64,000 bases of DNA, from positions 558,001 through 622,000 of the forward strand of contig NZ_JALIGC010000040.1 in the NCBI RefSeq assembly GCF_024764775.1. Direction: 5' to 3'. This stretch comes from Scandinavium manionii. GTDB taxonomy: Bacteria > Pseudomonadota > Gammaproteobacteria > Enterobacterales > Enterobacteriaceae. Shown in pieces: positions 24,575 through 34,097 of this stretch (position 1 is the first letter of the stretch; each line of letters starts with the position of its first letter). The notes under the pieces were generated by a model that was not told where the DNA came from, made no database searches, and saw only the letters and a program-made list of their open reading frames with translations. Position numbers and translations under genes: made by a program.

Positions 24575-25684
24575 TTACTGTGATGTGTTCTCAAGTGACG
24601 CTTTCTTCAGACCTTCATTTACCCAGGCCATAAAGATGAGATAGCCAATCGACAGCAGCGTTGCCCCGATGAACATACCCAGAATACCGTTTGTCGCCAT
24701 GCCGCCCAGCGCACCGAGCAGCACAACTGGCATTGGGACATCCACGCCACGGCCCAACAGCATTGGCTTAAGCACGTTGTCGACCATACCCGCCACAATC
24801 AGTAGCACGGTAAAGACCACATTCATCACGGTTCCGTGGTCGCCTGTCAGCCACATGAGAGCGATTGCCGGTAAGCTCACAAGCAGAACCGGAACCTGTG
24901 CAATCCCCAGGATCAGCGCACCAACGAAGAAAATACCCACCGCCGGGATACCGGCCAGCGCCATGATGATGCCCACCAGCAGCGACTGGATCAGCGCCAC
25001 GCCGATGACGCCCTGCGCAACGGCACGAATCGTTCCGGTGCAGAGTTTGACCAGCTCAACGCCTTTTCTTTCATCGGTGATACGCATGGCAATACGCGTC
25101 GCGCTATTCGCCCCGGATGCGCCCACAGCCATCATGATGCCCGCCGCGATAAAGGAAATGATAAATCCGAACACGCCGCCGCCCATACTCGCCAGAACCG
25201 CCAGCACCAGTTTGGCCGCGTGGGCAATCTGAGAGTGGTAGTCACTGATGAGGCCCGGTAAATCCTGTGAGGCCTGAGACCATAATGCAAACAGCTTCCC
25301 ACCGATAACAGGTATAGTGCCGATGCTGGCATTAGGCGGTGGGATAACCAGATGTGTGTGACTGGCTTGCTCAACCAGTGTGGTGGCGCTTTCCCCTAAT
25401 GAGGTGAGCATGATAATGGTCGGGACGACGATAAGCGCCACGCCGAGTAATACCAGAATGACGGAGGCTAAACCCTGCTTCCCGCCCAGTTTTTTAGCAA
25501 AATATTGATGCAGCGGATAAAGCGTAACAGCCAGTATCAGCCCCCACAACATGACGTTGAGGAAGGGGGAGAATACGGTAAAACAGAAAGAAGCCAGGGC
25601 CAGGATCAGTCCAAATTTAATGAACATATCCAGAAATCTGGTTACGAGTCTTCTTTCAATGGTAATTAAATCATTGCTTTCCAT
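24575..25684 (-). CDS. AI-2E family transporter (YdiK-like)
   Basis: 369 residues with about 7-8 hydrophobic segments and the AI-2E/UPF0118 family pattern, including a C-terminal GRGVDVPMPVVLLGALGG and LLSIGYLIFMAWV. Enterobacterial relatives such as YdiK are inner-membrane proteins of unsettled function (export of a small molecule, or ion antiport in some bacteria). It stands alone between the flagellar block and argU. Confidence 0.8.
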   Translation of the reverse strand: MESNDLITIERRLVTRFLDMFIKFGLILALASFCFTVFSPFLNVMLWGLILAVTLYPLHQYFAKKLGGKQGLASVILVLLGVALIVVPTIIMLTSLGESATTLVEQASHTHLVIPPPNASIGTIPVIGGKLFALWSQASQDLPGLISDYHSQIAHAAKLVLAVLASMGGGVFGFIISFIAAGIMMAVGASGANSATRIAMRITDERKGVELVKLCTGTIRAVAQGVIGVALIQSLLVGIIMALAGIPAVGIFFVGALILGIAQVPVLLVSLPAIALMWLTGDHGTVMNVVFTVLLIVAGMVDNVLKPMLLGRGVDVPMPVVLLGALGGMATNGILGMFIGATLLSIGYLIFMAWVNEGLKKASLENTSQ

Positions 25685-26053
25685 TATGGGTTCTTCCAGT
25701 TGTATTGATATTTATCGCCGCAGGGGCGAGCGAAAAAACGAACTATTATAGAGGAGTGGGGGGTAGCAATAATTGTAGAATATTATCTAAAAATAAATAA
25801 TCTTTCGTGCGGTGGCAAGGGAAGTTCCCCCGCGTTAAATGGTCCCGGATATAAGAGCAAAGCGCCATCCGGTGAAGCGTATACTCTAAATAATTCACGT
25901 TGCAGGAAGACGGCAAACCTGCTCCCCCCGGGAGCTTACTCAGGTAAGTGACTGGGGTGAGCAGGTGTAGCCAACGCACATGCAGCTTGAATTATGACGA
26001 GTATAGCGCTTACGTGACCGCAGAAACCTCAAGTTAAGGAGTCTGGCGTATCC
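25685..26053. other. Gene-free stretch with an inverted-repeat element
   Basis: 369 bases without a supported gene. They hold the permease promoter, a short AT-rich part and the 126-bp repeat annotated separately. A 77-codon minus-strand frame here runs through the repeat and is not credible. Confidence 0.6.
25880..26005. repeat. 126-bp inverted-repeat (MITE-like) intergenic element
   Basis: The left end TATACTCTAAATAATTCA is mirrored by the right end, whose complement starts TATACTCGTCATAATTCA; about 24 bases pair imperfectly. The interior (CCCCGGGAGCTTACT, GGGGTGAGCAGGTGTAGCC) resembles a repeat I have seen scattered in Klebsiella, Enterobacter and Citrobacter intergenic DNA. It has no coding capacity. 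Confidence 0.6.
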
Positions 26054-26350
26054 TTAATGTGCAGTGACAGCTGCGGCAGCAACCGGATGATCAGAACCTG
26101 CAACAACGGCGGTGCGCGCTACAGGGTTCGAGCCGCCAGAGGTCGCTACAGCCATCTCTGCTGGATGGTCAGAAGACATGACTACGGCGCCGCGGGCAAC
26201 AGGATTTGCACCATTACCGCCAGTTGCAGCAGTCATTGCAACAGGATGATCAGATGATGCCACAGCAGCTGTTCTGGCGACCGGGTGTAAACCAGCAAAA
26301 GCAGAGATACTCACGGTTGTAAAAGCTAAAGCCAGAATGATTTTTTTCAT
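26054..26350 (-). CDS. Small exported three-repeat protein
   Basis: 98 residues from the ATG at 26350; upstream residues in the longer frame are not needed. A clean signal peptide (KKIILALAFTTVSISAFA) is followed by three units of about 26 residues with the pattern HPVAR/NPVAR-x-AVV-x-SSDHP-x-x-M. No cysteine, no membrane span. I do not recognise the family. The conserved His, Asp and Arg in each unit could bind a metal or ligand. It would be periplasmic or secreted. Confidence 0.6.
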   Translation of the reverse strand: MKKIILALAFTTVSISAFAGLHPVARTAAVASSDHPVAMTAATGGNGANPVARGAVVMSSDHPAEMAVATSGGSNPVARTAVVAGSDHPVAAAAVTAH

Positions 26351-27237
26351 AGTATTACCTCTGATAAACAAAATATAAGTGACAGCATGGAACGACAATC
26401 GACATCCCAGTCAGAAACCCATACGTCGCAAAACACACGGGGAAATTAATTTCACAGACACTGCCTACCACTCTTATAATGGAATTACAGAGGTTAAAAA
26501 AGGCTATTTTCGTTTTTATTTGGACAGCAATAAAAAATTAATTTTAAATTTTCATCATTTTCTCATGCTCATCAAATCATATTTAAAAGCAAGGATAACG
26601 ATGAAAAGAAGTGTTTTTGCTGTGGCTGACGGACAAGTGACATTCTGCGAGATCTTCGCCGAGCACTGGCCTTACGGTGAGGTTTTTGGGTCTCTCTATT
26701 CTGGTTGTTTTATGACCTTTCATTAGCATCTATCGATGGATGATAAATACGATAATTTTTCTCATAATTGAGTCTGCCAGCCATGAGCCTGATTCCTAAG
26801 GGTGTAAGCATCCCTGTTAGCGGCATCCCAGACACCGCCCCCGCGCCGGGTATGTACCAACTGTGGCTTATCCCGGAACTCAATCCGTGTACCAACTTTC
26901 AACCCGTACACCTACGCCCCGACTCCAGGATGGTCACACTAGTCGGGTTCCACTACTTAGCCATGCCACCCCCACCGGAACACAAGGCAACGTGGGCTAG
27001 ACTGCCGCTAAGCTCTACCCCGTAATGGTCAAACAGGGCAGGTGATCCGTTTAGGGATCGTGGCGAGATTAGTCAGGCGTGGCGCGGGTTACAAGGGGGG
27101 GATATGATGAACGGGCGATTTTTGGGCGTGTTAAAACGCCTGTTTTTAGAGGTTTTCTGTTATTGCTTACGGGGGTAATTAAGAGGTTACGTTATTGTCT
27201 ACGGAAAGAGAGGAGTGTGTCTAAGTGCTTGATTTCA
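26351..27237. other. Gene-poor stretch between the repeat-protein gene and argU
   Basis: 887 bases. A possible 41-codon frame (26601-26726) has an ATG after AGGATAAC but no other support. The part at 26760-27080 is GC-richer, open on the plus strand for 85 codons without a ribosome site, and interrupted on the other strand; it looks like a decayed gene or element fragment. The last 150 bases next to the tRNA 3' end are AT-rich, as expected beside an integration site. Confidence 0.5.
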
Positions 27238-27314
27238 TGGTACGCCCTACAGGATTCGAACCTGTGACCTACGGCTTAGAAGGCCGTTGCTCTATCCAAC
27301 TGAGCTAAGGGCGC
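27238..27314 (-). tRNA. argU: tRNA-Arg (anticodon TCT), argU
   Basis: 77 bases on the minus strand. The acceptor starts GCGCCCTT and the 3' end reads AGGGCGTACCA with encoded CCA (complement of TGG at 27238-27240). The D arm is AGCTCAGTTGGATAGAGC, the anticodon loop CTTCTAA (TCT), and the T loop GGTTCGAATCC. In Salmonella this tRNA is fimU, beside fimY; in E. coli it is argU, where prophage DLP12 is inserted. It decodes rare AGA codons. Accessory DNA lies on its 3' side here. Confidence 0.97.
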
Positions 27315-27679
27315 ACTGAGAAGGTAAACTTCGCGGTGTTGAACGCCGGGAATTATACGGTCTAAGACCAATGAGTCAATGGGTTTCGCCCTCAAAACCC
27401 TCATCTCTGAGGATACCTGCAAAAACAATCACATCAACTGATTAAAGCGTAAACACTGGCTTTAATCTCGCCTTCCTATACGAAATATCCCGCTACGGTT
27501 TAAGCAACGCCTGGTACCTTCAGATATTCCTTATAGCAACAATGAAGCACGTCCCCGGACGGAGGGGAAACCGTTGTGACACCCCTATTGCCGACTGTTC
27601 TCAGGCAATATTTTTGTGCTTATGCCGATACTCACACAGAGTGCAATGAGCAATTGCCCAACGTGCCGGGAGGGAAACG
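27315..27679. other. Region between argU and fimY
   Basis: 365 bases without a gene. It contains the argU promoter (minus strand) and the fimY promoter and leader (plus strand). I see no confident operator. Confidence 0.5.
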
Positions 27680-28396
27680 ATGCGTGTGATGCTACGCAGG
27701 GAAAGGCGGCGGCGAAATATCATGGAATTTCAGGGGCATTCACTTCCCCTTCCCCATAACGCGCTGGTTGAACGTAACGACCTGATCAACCATACGGCAC
27801 GCTATTGCGAGTACCACATTCTCGTGACGCGCGACCGCTATCTTGCTACTGGCGTTCGTCACAGCCCTGTTCCCTTATGCCTCTGTCGCATCTTTGACGA
27901 TATCGACGAGGCGCTGGATGTGGTTCGCCTGACGCACCCGCTTGGTCTGATTATCGATCTCGAAGGCCAGAGTCTGGCCGTCATTACGCTTCTGGATCGC
28001 CTGCGGATGTTGCAGCAAAAGTATCCGGCACTGGACATCGTGCTACTCACTCCTGAAGTAGACCCGGGTGCGCAACAGTTTCTTCAGTTGGCCTGTCATT
28101 GTCGGGTGTTCAACAAACGCCTGCCGCTGTTTCAGGCCCGCGATGCGCTTCATCTCCAGAGTCAGGCTCAGTCTCTTGTGCCGCGTTTGTTCAAAGCCAA
28201 AGAGTGGAGCGTGCTGATGTTGATGTCTGAAGGCTACGCCTTATGCCATATCGCTCGCCTGCAGGTTCGTCCGTATCACAGGATTATCTACCGTGTCGGC
28301 TGCGTTTTATCGCTGCTGCGACTAAACCATCGCCACCAGCTGCTGCGCCTGCTTCAGCGCGTGGGGGCCATTCGGGACACGCATTACTCGGGATAA
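27680..28396 (+). CDS. fimY: FimY, regulator of type 1 fimbriae
   Basis: 238 residues; ATG at 27680 follows GGGAGGG at 27668-27674. Size, position between argU and fimZ and a basic N-terminus (RVMLRRERRRRN) match Salmonella FimY. The C-terminal 60 residues (AKEWSVLMLMSEGYALCHIARL) look like a reduced LuxR-type helix-turn-helix. With FimZ it is needed to activate fimA in Salmonella. Confidence 0.85.
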   Translation: MRVMLRRERRRRNIMEFQGHSLPLPHNALVERNDLINHTARYCEYHILVTRDRYLATGVRHSPVPLCLCRIFDDIDEALDVVRLTHPLGLIIDLEGQSLAVITLLDRLRMLQQKYPALDIVLLTPEVDPGAQQFLQLACHCRVFNKRLPLFQARDALHLQSQAQSLVPRLFKAKEWSVLMLMSEGYALCHIARLQVRPYHRIIYRVGCVLSLLRLNHRHQLLRLLQRVGAIRDTHYSG

Positions 28397-29294
28397 CCTG
28401 CTGATGTCAGGATGATTTTAAGAAATTACTTAAATTAACGTTAATAAACGGTAATTTTTTAACCAAAAGAAAACAATTACAACTATTCCTAAGAATGTCC
28501 ACAGGGCGATATTTATCACCATAACAGACACAAATAATGAAATTTATCTCCACATTAAATGAATTAATTTCACCATCGTCGGTGATTTGTTCGAGCATTA
28601 TGTGAGCTAATCGACAAACCAGCCCCCTTTCCGTACCCGTCTGGCAGGACAAACGACGGGTGAGTGACTCAGGCAAAAAATCCCTAAGCTAAACTCATCG
28701 TTTCCTCTAACTCGTTATCCAGTCAGCATTTTTTCCCTTATCGCCACACCCTGCGGCACATCACAATTCGTCATTAATTTAACAACCACATAACAAGCAG
28801 TCGCATATTTTGTTTTTTGCTATTACATAAACACTAAGCGTCAACAAATCGATAAACTGCAGAAATTAGGCCCAAAAGAAAATTCCTGGTCAATCCGCTA
28901 CAGAACATCGTAATTAGTAAAGTTAATTGTCGTAATCTCAGACTTTTTCCTAAAACGTTACACGGTATAATCGGCACCGTTGAGATAAATAACAAAAACA
29001 ACAACAAGATCATCTATGGATAATATGGTAATAGCGACGATTTTGTCGTAGCTCAAAAAAGGAAGCGCTGATCACAGCAGCCCACAAATAAACAAGCATC
29101 AGAAAGAACTGATGCAACCCGCCGTTTTTACGAACGAATGGCCTGCCAGCCAGATATTGCGTTTTCTCTTACCCTGGATGTTAACCTTTAGGGTGCAACC
29201 GAGTGTTCCAAAACGAGACAAATGCACGCCGGGGCTGGCAATGAAGTTCTCTCCGAACTCAGCACAACTGAATACATAATCTGAGGAATAGAAA
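28397..29294. other. Long fimY-fimZ intergenic region
   Basis: 898 bases, clearly AT-rich relative to the flanks, with many short A/T runs and no convincing frame on either strand. It probably carries the fimZ promoter and sites for nucleoid proteins; a small RNA cannot be excluded. Confidence 0.5.
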
Positions 29295-29927
29295 ATGAAA
29301 CCTGCTTCCGTTGTTATTATGGATGAACAACCTATCGTCAGGATGTCGATAGAGGTTCTGTTGCACAAGAATAGCCAGATTCGCGTTGTCCTCAAATCGG
29401 GTGATGGCAGAGAAGTCATTGATTATGTACGAAAAAACAAAACAGACCTGGTCATTGTTGATATTGAACTGCCTGGAACAGATGGTTTTTCGCTACTCAA
29501 ACGGATCCACGACCTCAGCCCGAAAACCAAGGTTTTGTTTTTATCTTCAAAGTCGGAAAATTATTATGCCGGGCGGGCGATTCGCGCGGGCGCCAATGGT
29601 TTTGTCAGTAAAAGAAAGGATCATAATGACATCTATAAAGCGGTGGATATGCTGCTGGCAGGCTATTCTTTCTTCCCGGCAGATACTCTTAACTTTCTTA
29701 GCAACAATCCGGCAAAGCGTGGAGAATTGAACGAACTTCCGCTTTCAAATCGTGAAGTGACGGTGCTGCGCTATCTGGTCAACGGTCTGACAAATAAAGA
29801 AATAGCCGATCAGCTTATGCTCAGTAACAAAACAATCAGCGCGCATAAGTCAAATATTTTCTCCAAACTCGGCGTACATACTATTGTTGAATTGATTGAC
29901 TACGCAAAATCACACGAGCTGGTTTAA
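29295..29927 (+). CDS. fimZ: FimZ, response regulator of type 1 fimbriae
   Basis: 210 residues: receiver domain (1-125) with acceptor D56 in DLVIVDIELPG, DE at 10-11 and K in SSKSENY, then a NarL/LuxR-type helix-turn-helix (LSNREVTVLRYLVNGLTNKE followed by IADQLMLSNKTIS). It activates fimA in Salmonella and links fimbriae to reduced motility. It is convergent with the structural genes. ATG follows GAGGA. Confidence 0.95.
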   Translation: MKPASVVIMDEQPIVRMSIEVLLHKNSQIRVVLKSGDGREVIDYVRKNKTDLVIVDIELPGTDGFSLLKRIHDLSPKTKVLFLSSKSENYYAGRAIRAGANGFVSKRKDHNDIYKAVDMLLAGYSFFPADTLNFLSNNPAKRGELNELPLSNREVTVLRYLVNGLTNKEIADQLMLSNKTISAHKSNIFSKLGVHTIVELIDYAKSHELV

Positions 29928-29973
29928 GAGTATGCGCCGTGCCCGATAAAATATAGGGCACGGCATTTTGATA

Positions 29974-30498
29974 TTAATTGTAGTTAATCATGAACGTGGC
30001 GTCGGCATCAGCCTTACCGGGCTGCGGATTATCGGCTGTCGCAATATAGTTGGCGTAAAACTGCAACGTTGCGTTGCCCAGTGCATCGACGGCCACTTCG
30101 CGGCTCGCCTGCTGTAAAGGCAGACGGCTGCGGTCGGCGTCGCGGATTTCCACCGCCACCCGTGTAGCATTGCTGGTGCCGTTCAGCCCAAGCAGTGTGG
30201 GGTCGTCGTCATCAGCTTTTCCGGCAAAGGTTATCGATGCCGACCCCGGCGGGCAGCCAGTCAGGCTCAACGTAAAAGGTATCACCGAGGTGGTGCTTCC
30301 GGCGTTGCGAAGCTGTTTGGTGGCCCAGCGCCCCAGCTCGACGGCTTTGTCGCTGTCGCTCGCCTCCACCACGCAGCTGTAATCCACCACGTTACCAAAC
30401 AGCTCTATGTTCACTGCCCCCAGCGCGTTATCGGCACGCACACTGTGGCTCATCGCCGTTGCGGCCAATACGGCCAGACACATATAGACTGATTTCAT
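29974..30498 (-). CDS. fimF: FimF, minor type 1 fimbrial subunit
   Basis: 174 residues from ATG at 30498; a longer upstream frame would run into fimH. Signal peptide (KSVYMCLAVLAATAMSHSVRA), paired cysteines (C in VDYSCVV and SLTGCPPG), and the pilin C-terminal beta strand ending in ATFMINYN. It is an adaptor near the fibre tip. It closes the fimAICDHF operon. Confidence 0.9.
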   Translation of the reverse strand: MKSVYMCLAVLAATAMSHSVRADNALGAVNIELFGNVVDYSCVVEASDSDKAVELGRWATKQLRNAGSTTSVIPFTLSLTGCPPGSASITFAGKADDDDPTLLGLNGTSNATRVAVEIRDADRSRLPLQQASREVAVDALGNATLQFYANYIATADNPQPGKADADATFMINYN

Positions 30499-30508
30499 CG
30501 GCAGGCCC

Positions 30509-31516
30509 TTAGTCATAATCCACGCGCAAATACCCCCTGGCGGTAAATTTCCCTTCCGCCGGTTTGTTGCCGGTGACGCTGATTGGCCATGCGCGGATCC
30601 CCACCTGCGCCTGGGCGCTGGCATCCAGTCGGAACGGGATTTTGCTGTTAATGTTGTTCGGCGTTAGCGGATTACCGCTATTATCGGCGACGATAAAGCC
30701 CAAATCCGGGTTATCCGATACCATCGCGTTGCCCTGCGACTTTTCCGCTTCCACGCGCATGGTGAGATACGCCTGCGATTCCACGTTAGTACATTTGATG
30801 CCAATGGTTTTCTGCTGCGCCGGGATATTTGCCGGACGGTTTCCGGCACCTGCCTGGCTAAACAACGATGCACCGATATCGCCAAAATCAAATTGCACCA
30901 CGGTACCGGCATTGATCTCACAGGTTTGCGGCACGTTGATGGTACCGCTGTAACTGATGGTATAGACCGGCGTGGTCAACGGATCAGCGCTGGTTGTGGT
31001 CACATAGACGTTAAACATGGTCTGTTTCGGGATAACCACCATGTTGATGAATCGTCGCGTCACCTTCAGGCGGAATACCAGCTTCGAATCATTTACCGGA
31101 AACGCTTTTTGCTTAGGCACATTCGGGTGGGAACCCATCTGAATGTCGTTCTGTGGCGGATAAAAGACACCGGCTGAGCTGTCTGTTATCTGCATCGCGC
31201 CGTCGAGATAATCATTAAGTTTAAGATACTTAAAGCCATTCTCGGTGCTGACCACCGGGAAGCGGGTGACGTAGCTGCGTTTAGTGGTAGTGCCCGTGGT
31301 CCCGCTCGGACAGATGGCATTCACCCCTACCCAGCCGGATTTTTGGCTGAGCGTGACCACTTGCCCGACCTGGTTATTGGCGCTGGTAAAGGTATCGGTC
31401 AAATCGTAAAACACGTCTGATGCCACACCGTTCGCGTTGCGGCAAACCGTGGCCATCGCCGAGGTAGACGCCATTGCGCATCCCAGCAGTAAAACGGTGA
31501 AGACTTTATTGATCAC
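30509..31516 (-). CDS. fimH: FimH, mannose-type tip adhesin
   Basis: 335 residues, the Salmonella FimH length. Signal peptide 1-22, then a lectin domain starting VCRNANGVASDVFYDLTDTF with disulfide cysteines, and a pilin domain (CEINAGTVVQFDFGDIGASL) ending GYLRVDYD. Many stretches agree with Salmonella FimH as I recall it. It binds mannosylated host glycans. Its 5' end overlaps the fimD stop by 11 bases. Confidence 0.95.
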   Translation of the reverse strand: MINKVFTVLLLGCAMASTSAMATVCRNANGVASDVFYDLTDTFTSANNQVGQVVTLSQKSGWVGVNAICPSGTTGTTTKRSYVTRFPVVSTENGFKYLKLNDYLDGAMQITDSSAGVFYPPQNDIQMGSHPNVPKQKAFPVNDSKLVFRLKVTRRFINMVVIPKQTMFNVYVTTTSADPLTTPVYTISYSGTINVPQTCEINAGTVVQFDFGDIGASLFSQAGAGNRPANIPAQQKTIGIKCTNVESQAYLTMRVEAEKSQGNAMVSDNPDLGFIVADNSGNPLTPNNINSKIPFRLDASAQAQVGIRAWPISVTGNKPAEGKFTARGYLRVDYD

Positions 31517-34097
31517 AGCGAACCTCCGTGAGCGTGATCGCCTGTTGCAGGCTCTTTTCCGGGAGCGAATAGCGAGCGCGACACTGTGCGCCCGGGCCTT
31601 CGCCCCACTGAATCAACAGATCACCGCTGAGCGGCAAACCACTTAAGTAGATTTGTCCGTCGTCGCCCACCATGCTGGTGACGCCGCTGGTCGCTTCCCG
31701 GACAATGGCCCCAAACGGCACCGGCTGCGCGCCGCGACGCGCGGTGATTAACGCCCTCACACCAATCCGCGTATCGAACGTCGCCCGCACCACTGCGCCT
31801 TCGGTTGGTACCACGCTGCTGACGTTGTTTTCGACGTCGGTGCTGTTGCTCATGGTGTTGGTGTCGAGCGCAATGCGGTTGTAGCGATAGACGGTGGCGT
31901 ACGGCATCACCGCGTAACCGCGCCAGTCGGTTTTGACCCCGGTCTGGTTTTCGATGCTGACGCCGCTCGCACCCGGCGCTTTGATAAGCACGTTGGTATC
32001 GCCCAACGGCTGACTGAACGTGACGCCATCGGCGTGCGCCAGAATGCCGCCGGATGCCTGCCAGTTCAGAGAATGCTGGTCGCGGTCATAGTTGTAGGCG
32101 CCGCTCAGGGTGCCGTACGTCGCCTGCCAGTTGGCGCTGGCGCTGCCGGTGTAACCCTGGCCGCTGGTGCTGCCCTGCGTCACGCTGTAGCTGAGGTTGT
32201 TTCCATCCAGTAAGGTGCCGCTGACGCCGCTCTGCCAGCTATTGTCGCCGTCGCTGTTGCGGCTGGCGGAAACGGTGGCATAGGCGCGGTCAAACGCTGA
32301 ATTGCGGCGCGCCGCGCCGTTGCTGAACAGGCTGAACGGCACGGAGAGATTAAATGACGCAATCTGATCGGTGCCCGGAATACCAATCGAACGGTTCCAC
32401 GACATCGACACCGAATAGCTCACCCCGCGCCAGCCGCCGGAATAGCCCACCTGATACCAGGTGTTGGTATCGTCAGAACCCCAGTAGGTTTGTTCACTGC
32501 CGGAAAGATACAGCGAGCCGTAATCACCGAGCGATTGCGAAATGTTGGCCTGGAAGCGGCCTTTTTTATTCTGCGTCAGGTTGTGGTAGCTGATGATATC
32601 CGGCACGCCGTCATCATCCGTTTCCTTGTCGCTGTACTGATAGCCGCTCATGTTCTTCCACGTCGTATCGTCGAGGGTGAAGAAGCCATTAGTCGAGTAG
32701 CGGTAGCCGAGCAGCTGGAAGTTGGTCCCGTAGGTGTTCAGAGATTTGGCGTACAGGAAACGCAGCGATTGCCCGTCGTGGGTGCTGTCGTCCACCAGCC
32801 GGCTGTGCGCGTGAGTGATATCCAGCGAGACCGCGCCCCAGTCGCCGAGGTTTTTCCCCAATCCCAGCGCCACGGAGGTGTAGTTTTCCGCCAGCTGCGT
32901 GCCGCCGTAAACCGTGTAGCCGTCGTTCAGCCCAGTGACCACCGTGCCCTGCGCGAAGAACGGCGTCTCCTGTTGGTTGTTACCAGAACGGTAATCCCCT
33001 GCCACCAGGTCATACTTCCAGCGGCCTTCACGTTGCAGCAAAGGGACCGAAGAATACGGCACGGTATAGCGCTGCTGGCTGCCGTCTTTTTCGTCCACGG
33101 TCACCTCCAGGTCACCGCTCGAAGACGTCGGGTTCAAATCGCTGATGGCGAATGCCCCGCTCTGGACATAACTCTGATAAACCACATAGCCGTTCTGGCG
33201 AATGGTGATTTTGGCGGGCGTGCGGGCGATGCCGCGCACCGTCGGCGCGAAGCCCTGCATACTGTCGGGGTACATGCTGTCAGACGAATAGAGACGCGCC
33301 CCGCGAAAGCCGACGCTGTCGAACACGTCGCTCCCGGTGTTGCTGTCACCCATCACCAGCTCACTTTTCCACGGCACTATCGCACGCTGCACCCAGGTGG
33401 CGACATTGCGCCAACGATTTTCTCTTTGGGAATGGTTATCGGAATAGGTCCAGGTGCCACTGTTACGCAGCCGCCACGGGCCGAAGTTAGCGCCGCTGGT
33501 CAGGCTCAAAAAGTAGCTGTCATCATCGCTGCCGCGGTTACCGCTAAAACTGTAGTTCGCCAGCAGCGCCGGAATGCCTTCATCCCACTCTTCGGGCGGA
33601 ATATAGCCGCGCGCACTGTTGAACATCGCCACCTGTGGCAGGCTGATGTTGAGCCTGAGCGCCGCAAAATCGAAGGCGATCTCCGTTCCAGGGATAACGT
33701 TTTCCAGCGCCACGCAGGCCTCAGGCGCCTCTTTCGCCAGCGCAGGAAATGCCGCGATGTTGACGCCAAGACGCTTGAGCAGCGCCGGGGTCAGGCACGG
33801 GGCTAATCCCCCGGCGGCTGGCTGCGTGCCTTCGGCGGGCGTAAAAGTTAAATCCTGCGAACCAACGAACTCATCGTTGCGCCAGACATCGACCCGATAC
33901 ACCCCGGCGGGCTGCTTGTTGCCTTTTTCGAAGCGCGACAAATCCGCCACGCCCGCCGCATCATCGGACAGGAACGAAGGATTAAAATAGCTTTCCGCCT
34001 GTACGCCGGACACAAACGACATGCCGGACAAGGCAAGGGTCAGCAGTTTCAGACGCGGCCAGCGTCTGGAACGTTCGACGTGAGGAAAGATATTCAT
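31506..34097 (-). CDS. fimD: FimD, outer-membrane usher
   Basis: 863 residues. Signal peptide to about residue 34, N-terminal chaperone-binding domain beginning SYFNPSFLSDD, the 24-strand barrel with plug, and C-terminal domains ending with a cysteine pair (GAQCRARYSL ... EVRCDQ). It assembles and secretes the fimbrial fibre. Base 34097 is shared with fimC, so the two genes just touch. Confidence 0.97.
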   Translation of the reverse strand: MNIFPHVERSRRWPRLKLLTLALSGMSFVSGVQAESYFNPSFLSDDAAGVADLSRFEKGNKQPAGVYRVDVWRNDEFVGSQDLTFTPAEGTQPAAGGLAPCLTPALLKRLGVNIAAFPALAKEAPEACVALENVIPGTEIAFDFAALRLNISLPQVAMFNSARGYIPPEEWDEGIPALLANYSFSGNRGSDDDSYFLSLTSGANFGPWRLRNSGTWTYSDNHSQRENRWRNVATWVQRAIVPWKSELVMGDSNTGSDVFDSVGFRGARLYSSDSMYPDSMQGFAPTVRGIARTPAKITIRQNGYVVYQSYVQSGAFAISDLNPTSSSGDLEVTVDEKDGSQQRYTVPYSSVPLLQREGRWKYDLVAGDYRSGNNQQETPFFAQGTVVTGLNDGYTVYGGTQLAENYTSVALGLGKNLGDWGAVSLDITHAHSRLVDDSTHDGQSLRFLYAKSLNTYGTNFQLLGYRYSTNGFFTLDDTTWKNMSGYQYSDKETDDDGVPDIISYHNLTQNKKGRFQANISQSLGDYGSLYLSGSEQTYWGSDDTNTWYQVGYSGGWRGVSYSVSMSWNRSIGIPGTDQIASFNLSVPFSLFSNGAARRNSAFDRAYATVSASRNSDGDNSWQSGVSGTLLDGNNLSYSVTQGSTSGQGYTGSASANWQATYGTLSGAYNYDRDQHSLNWQASGGILAHADGVTFSQPLGDTNVLIKAPGASGVSIENQTGVKTDWRGYAVMPYATVYRYNRIALDTNTMSNSTDVENNVSSVVPTEGAVVRATFDTRIGVRALITARRGAQPVPFGAIVREATSGVTSMVGDDGQIYLSGLPLSGDLLIQWGEGPGAQCRARYSLPEKSLQQAITLTEVRCDQ

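Noticed and set aside
26601..26726. 41-codon frame with a possible ribosome site
   Set aside because: Too short and without recognisable features; kept only as a remark in the region entry.
27079..27267. 62-codon frame running into argU
   Set aside because: It ends inside the tRNA antisense strand and has no support beyond being open.
32490..33806. 438-codon plus-strand open frame
   Set aside because: It is antisense to fimD, has no ribosome site, and its composition mirrors the GC pattern of fimD codons.
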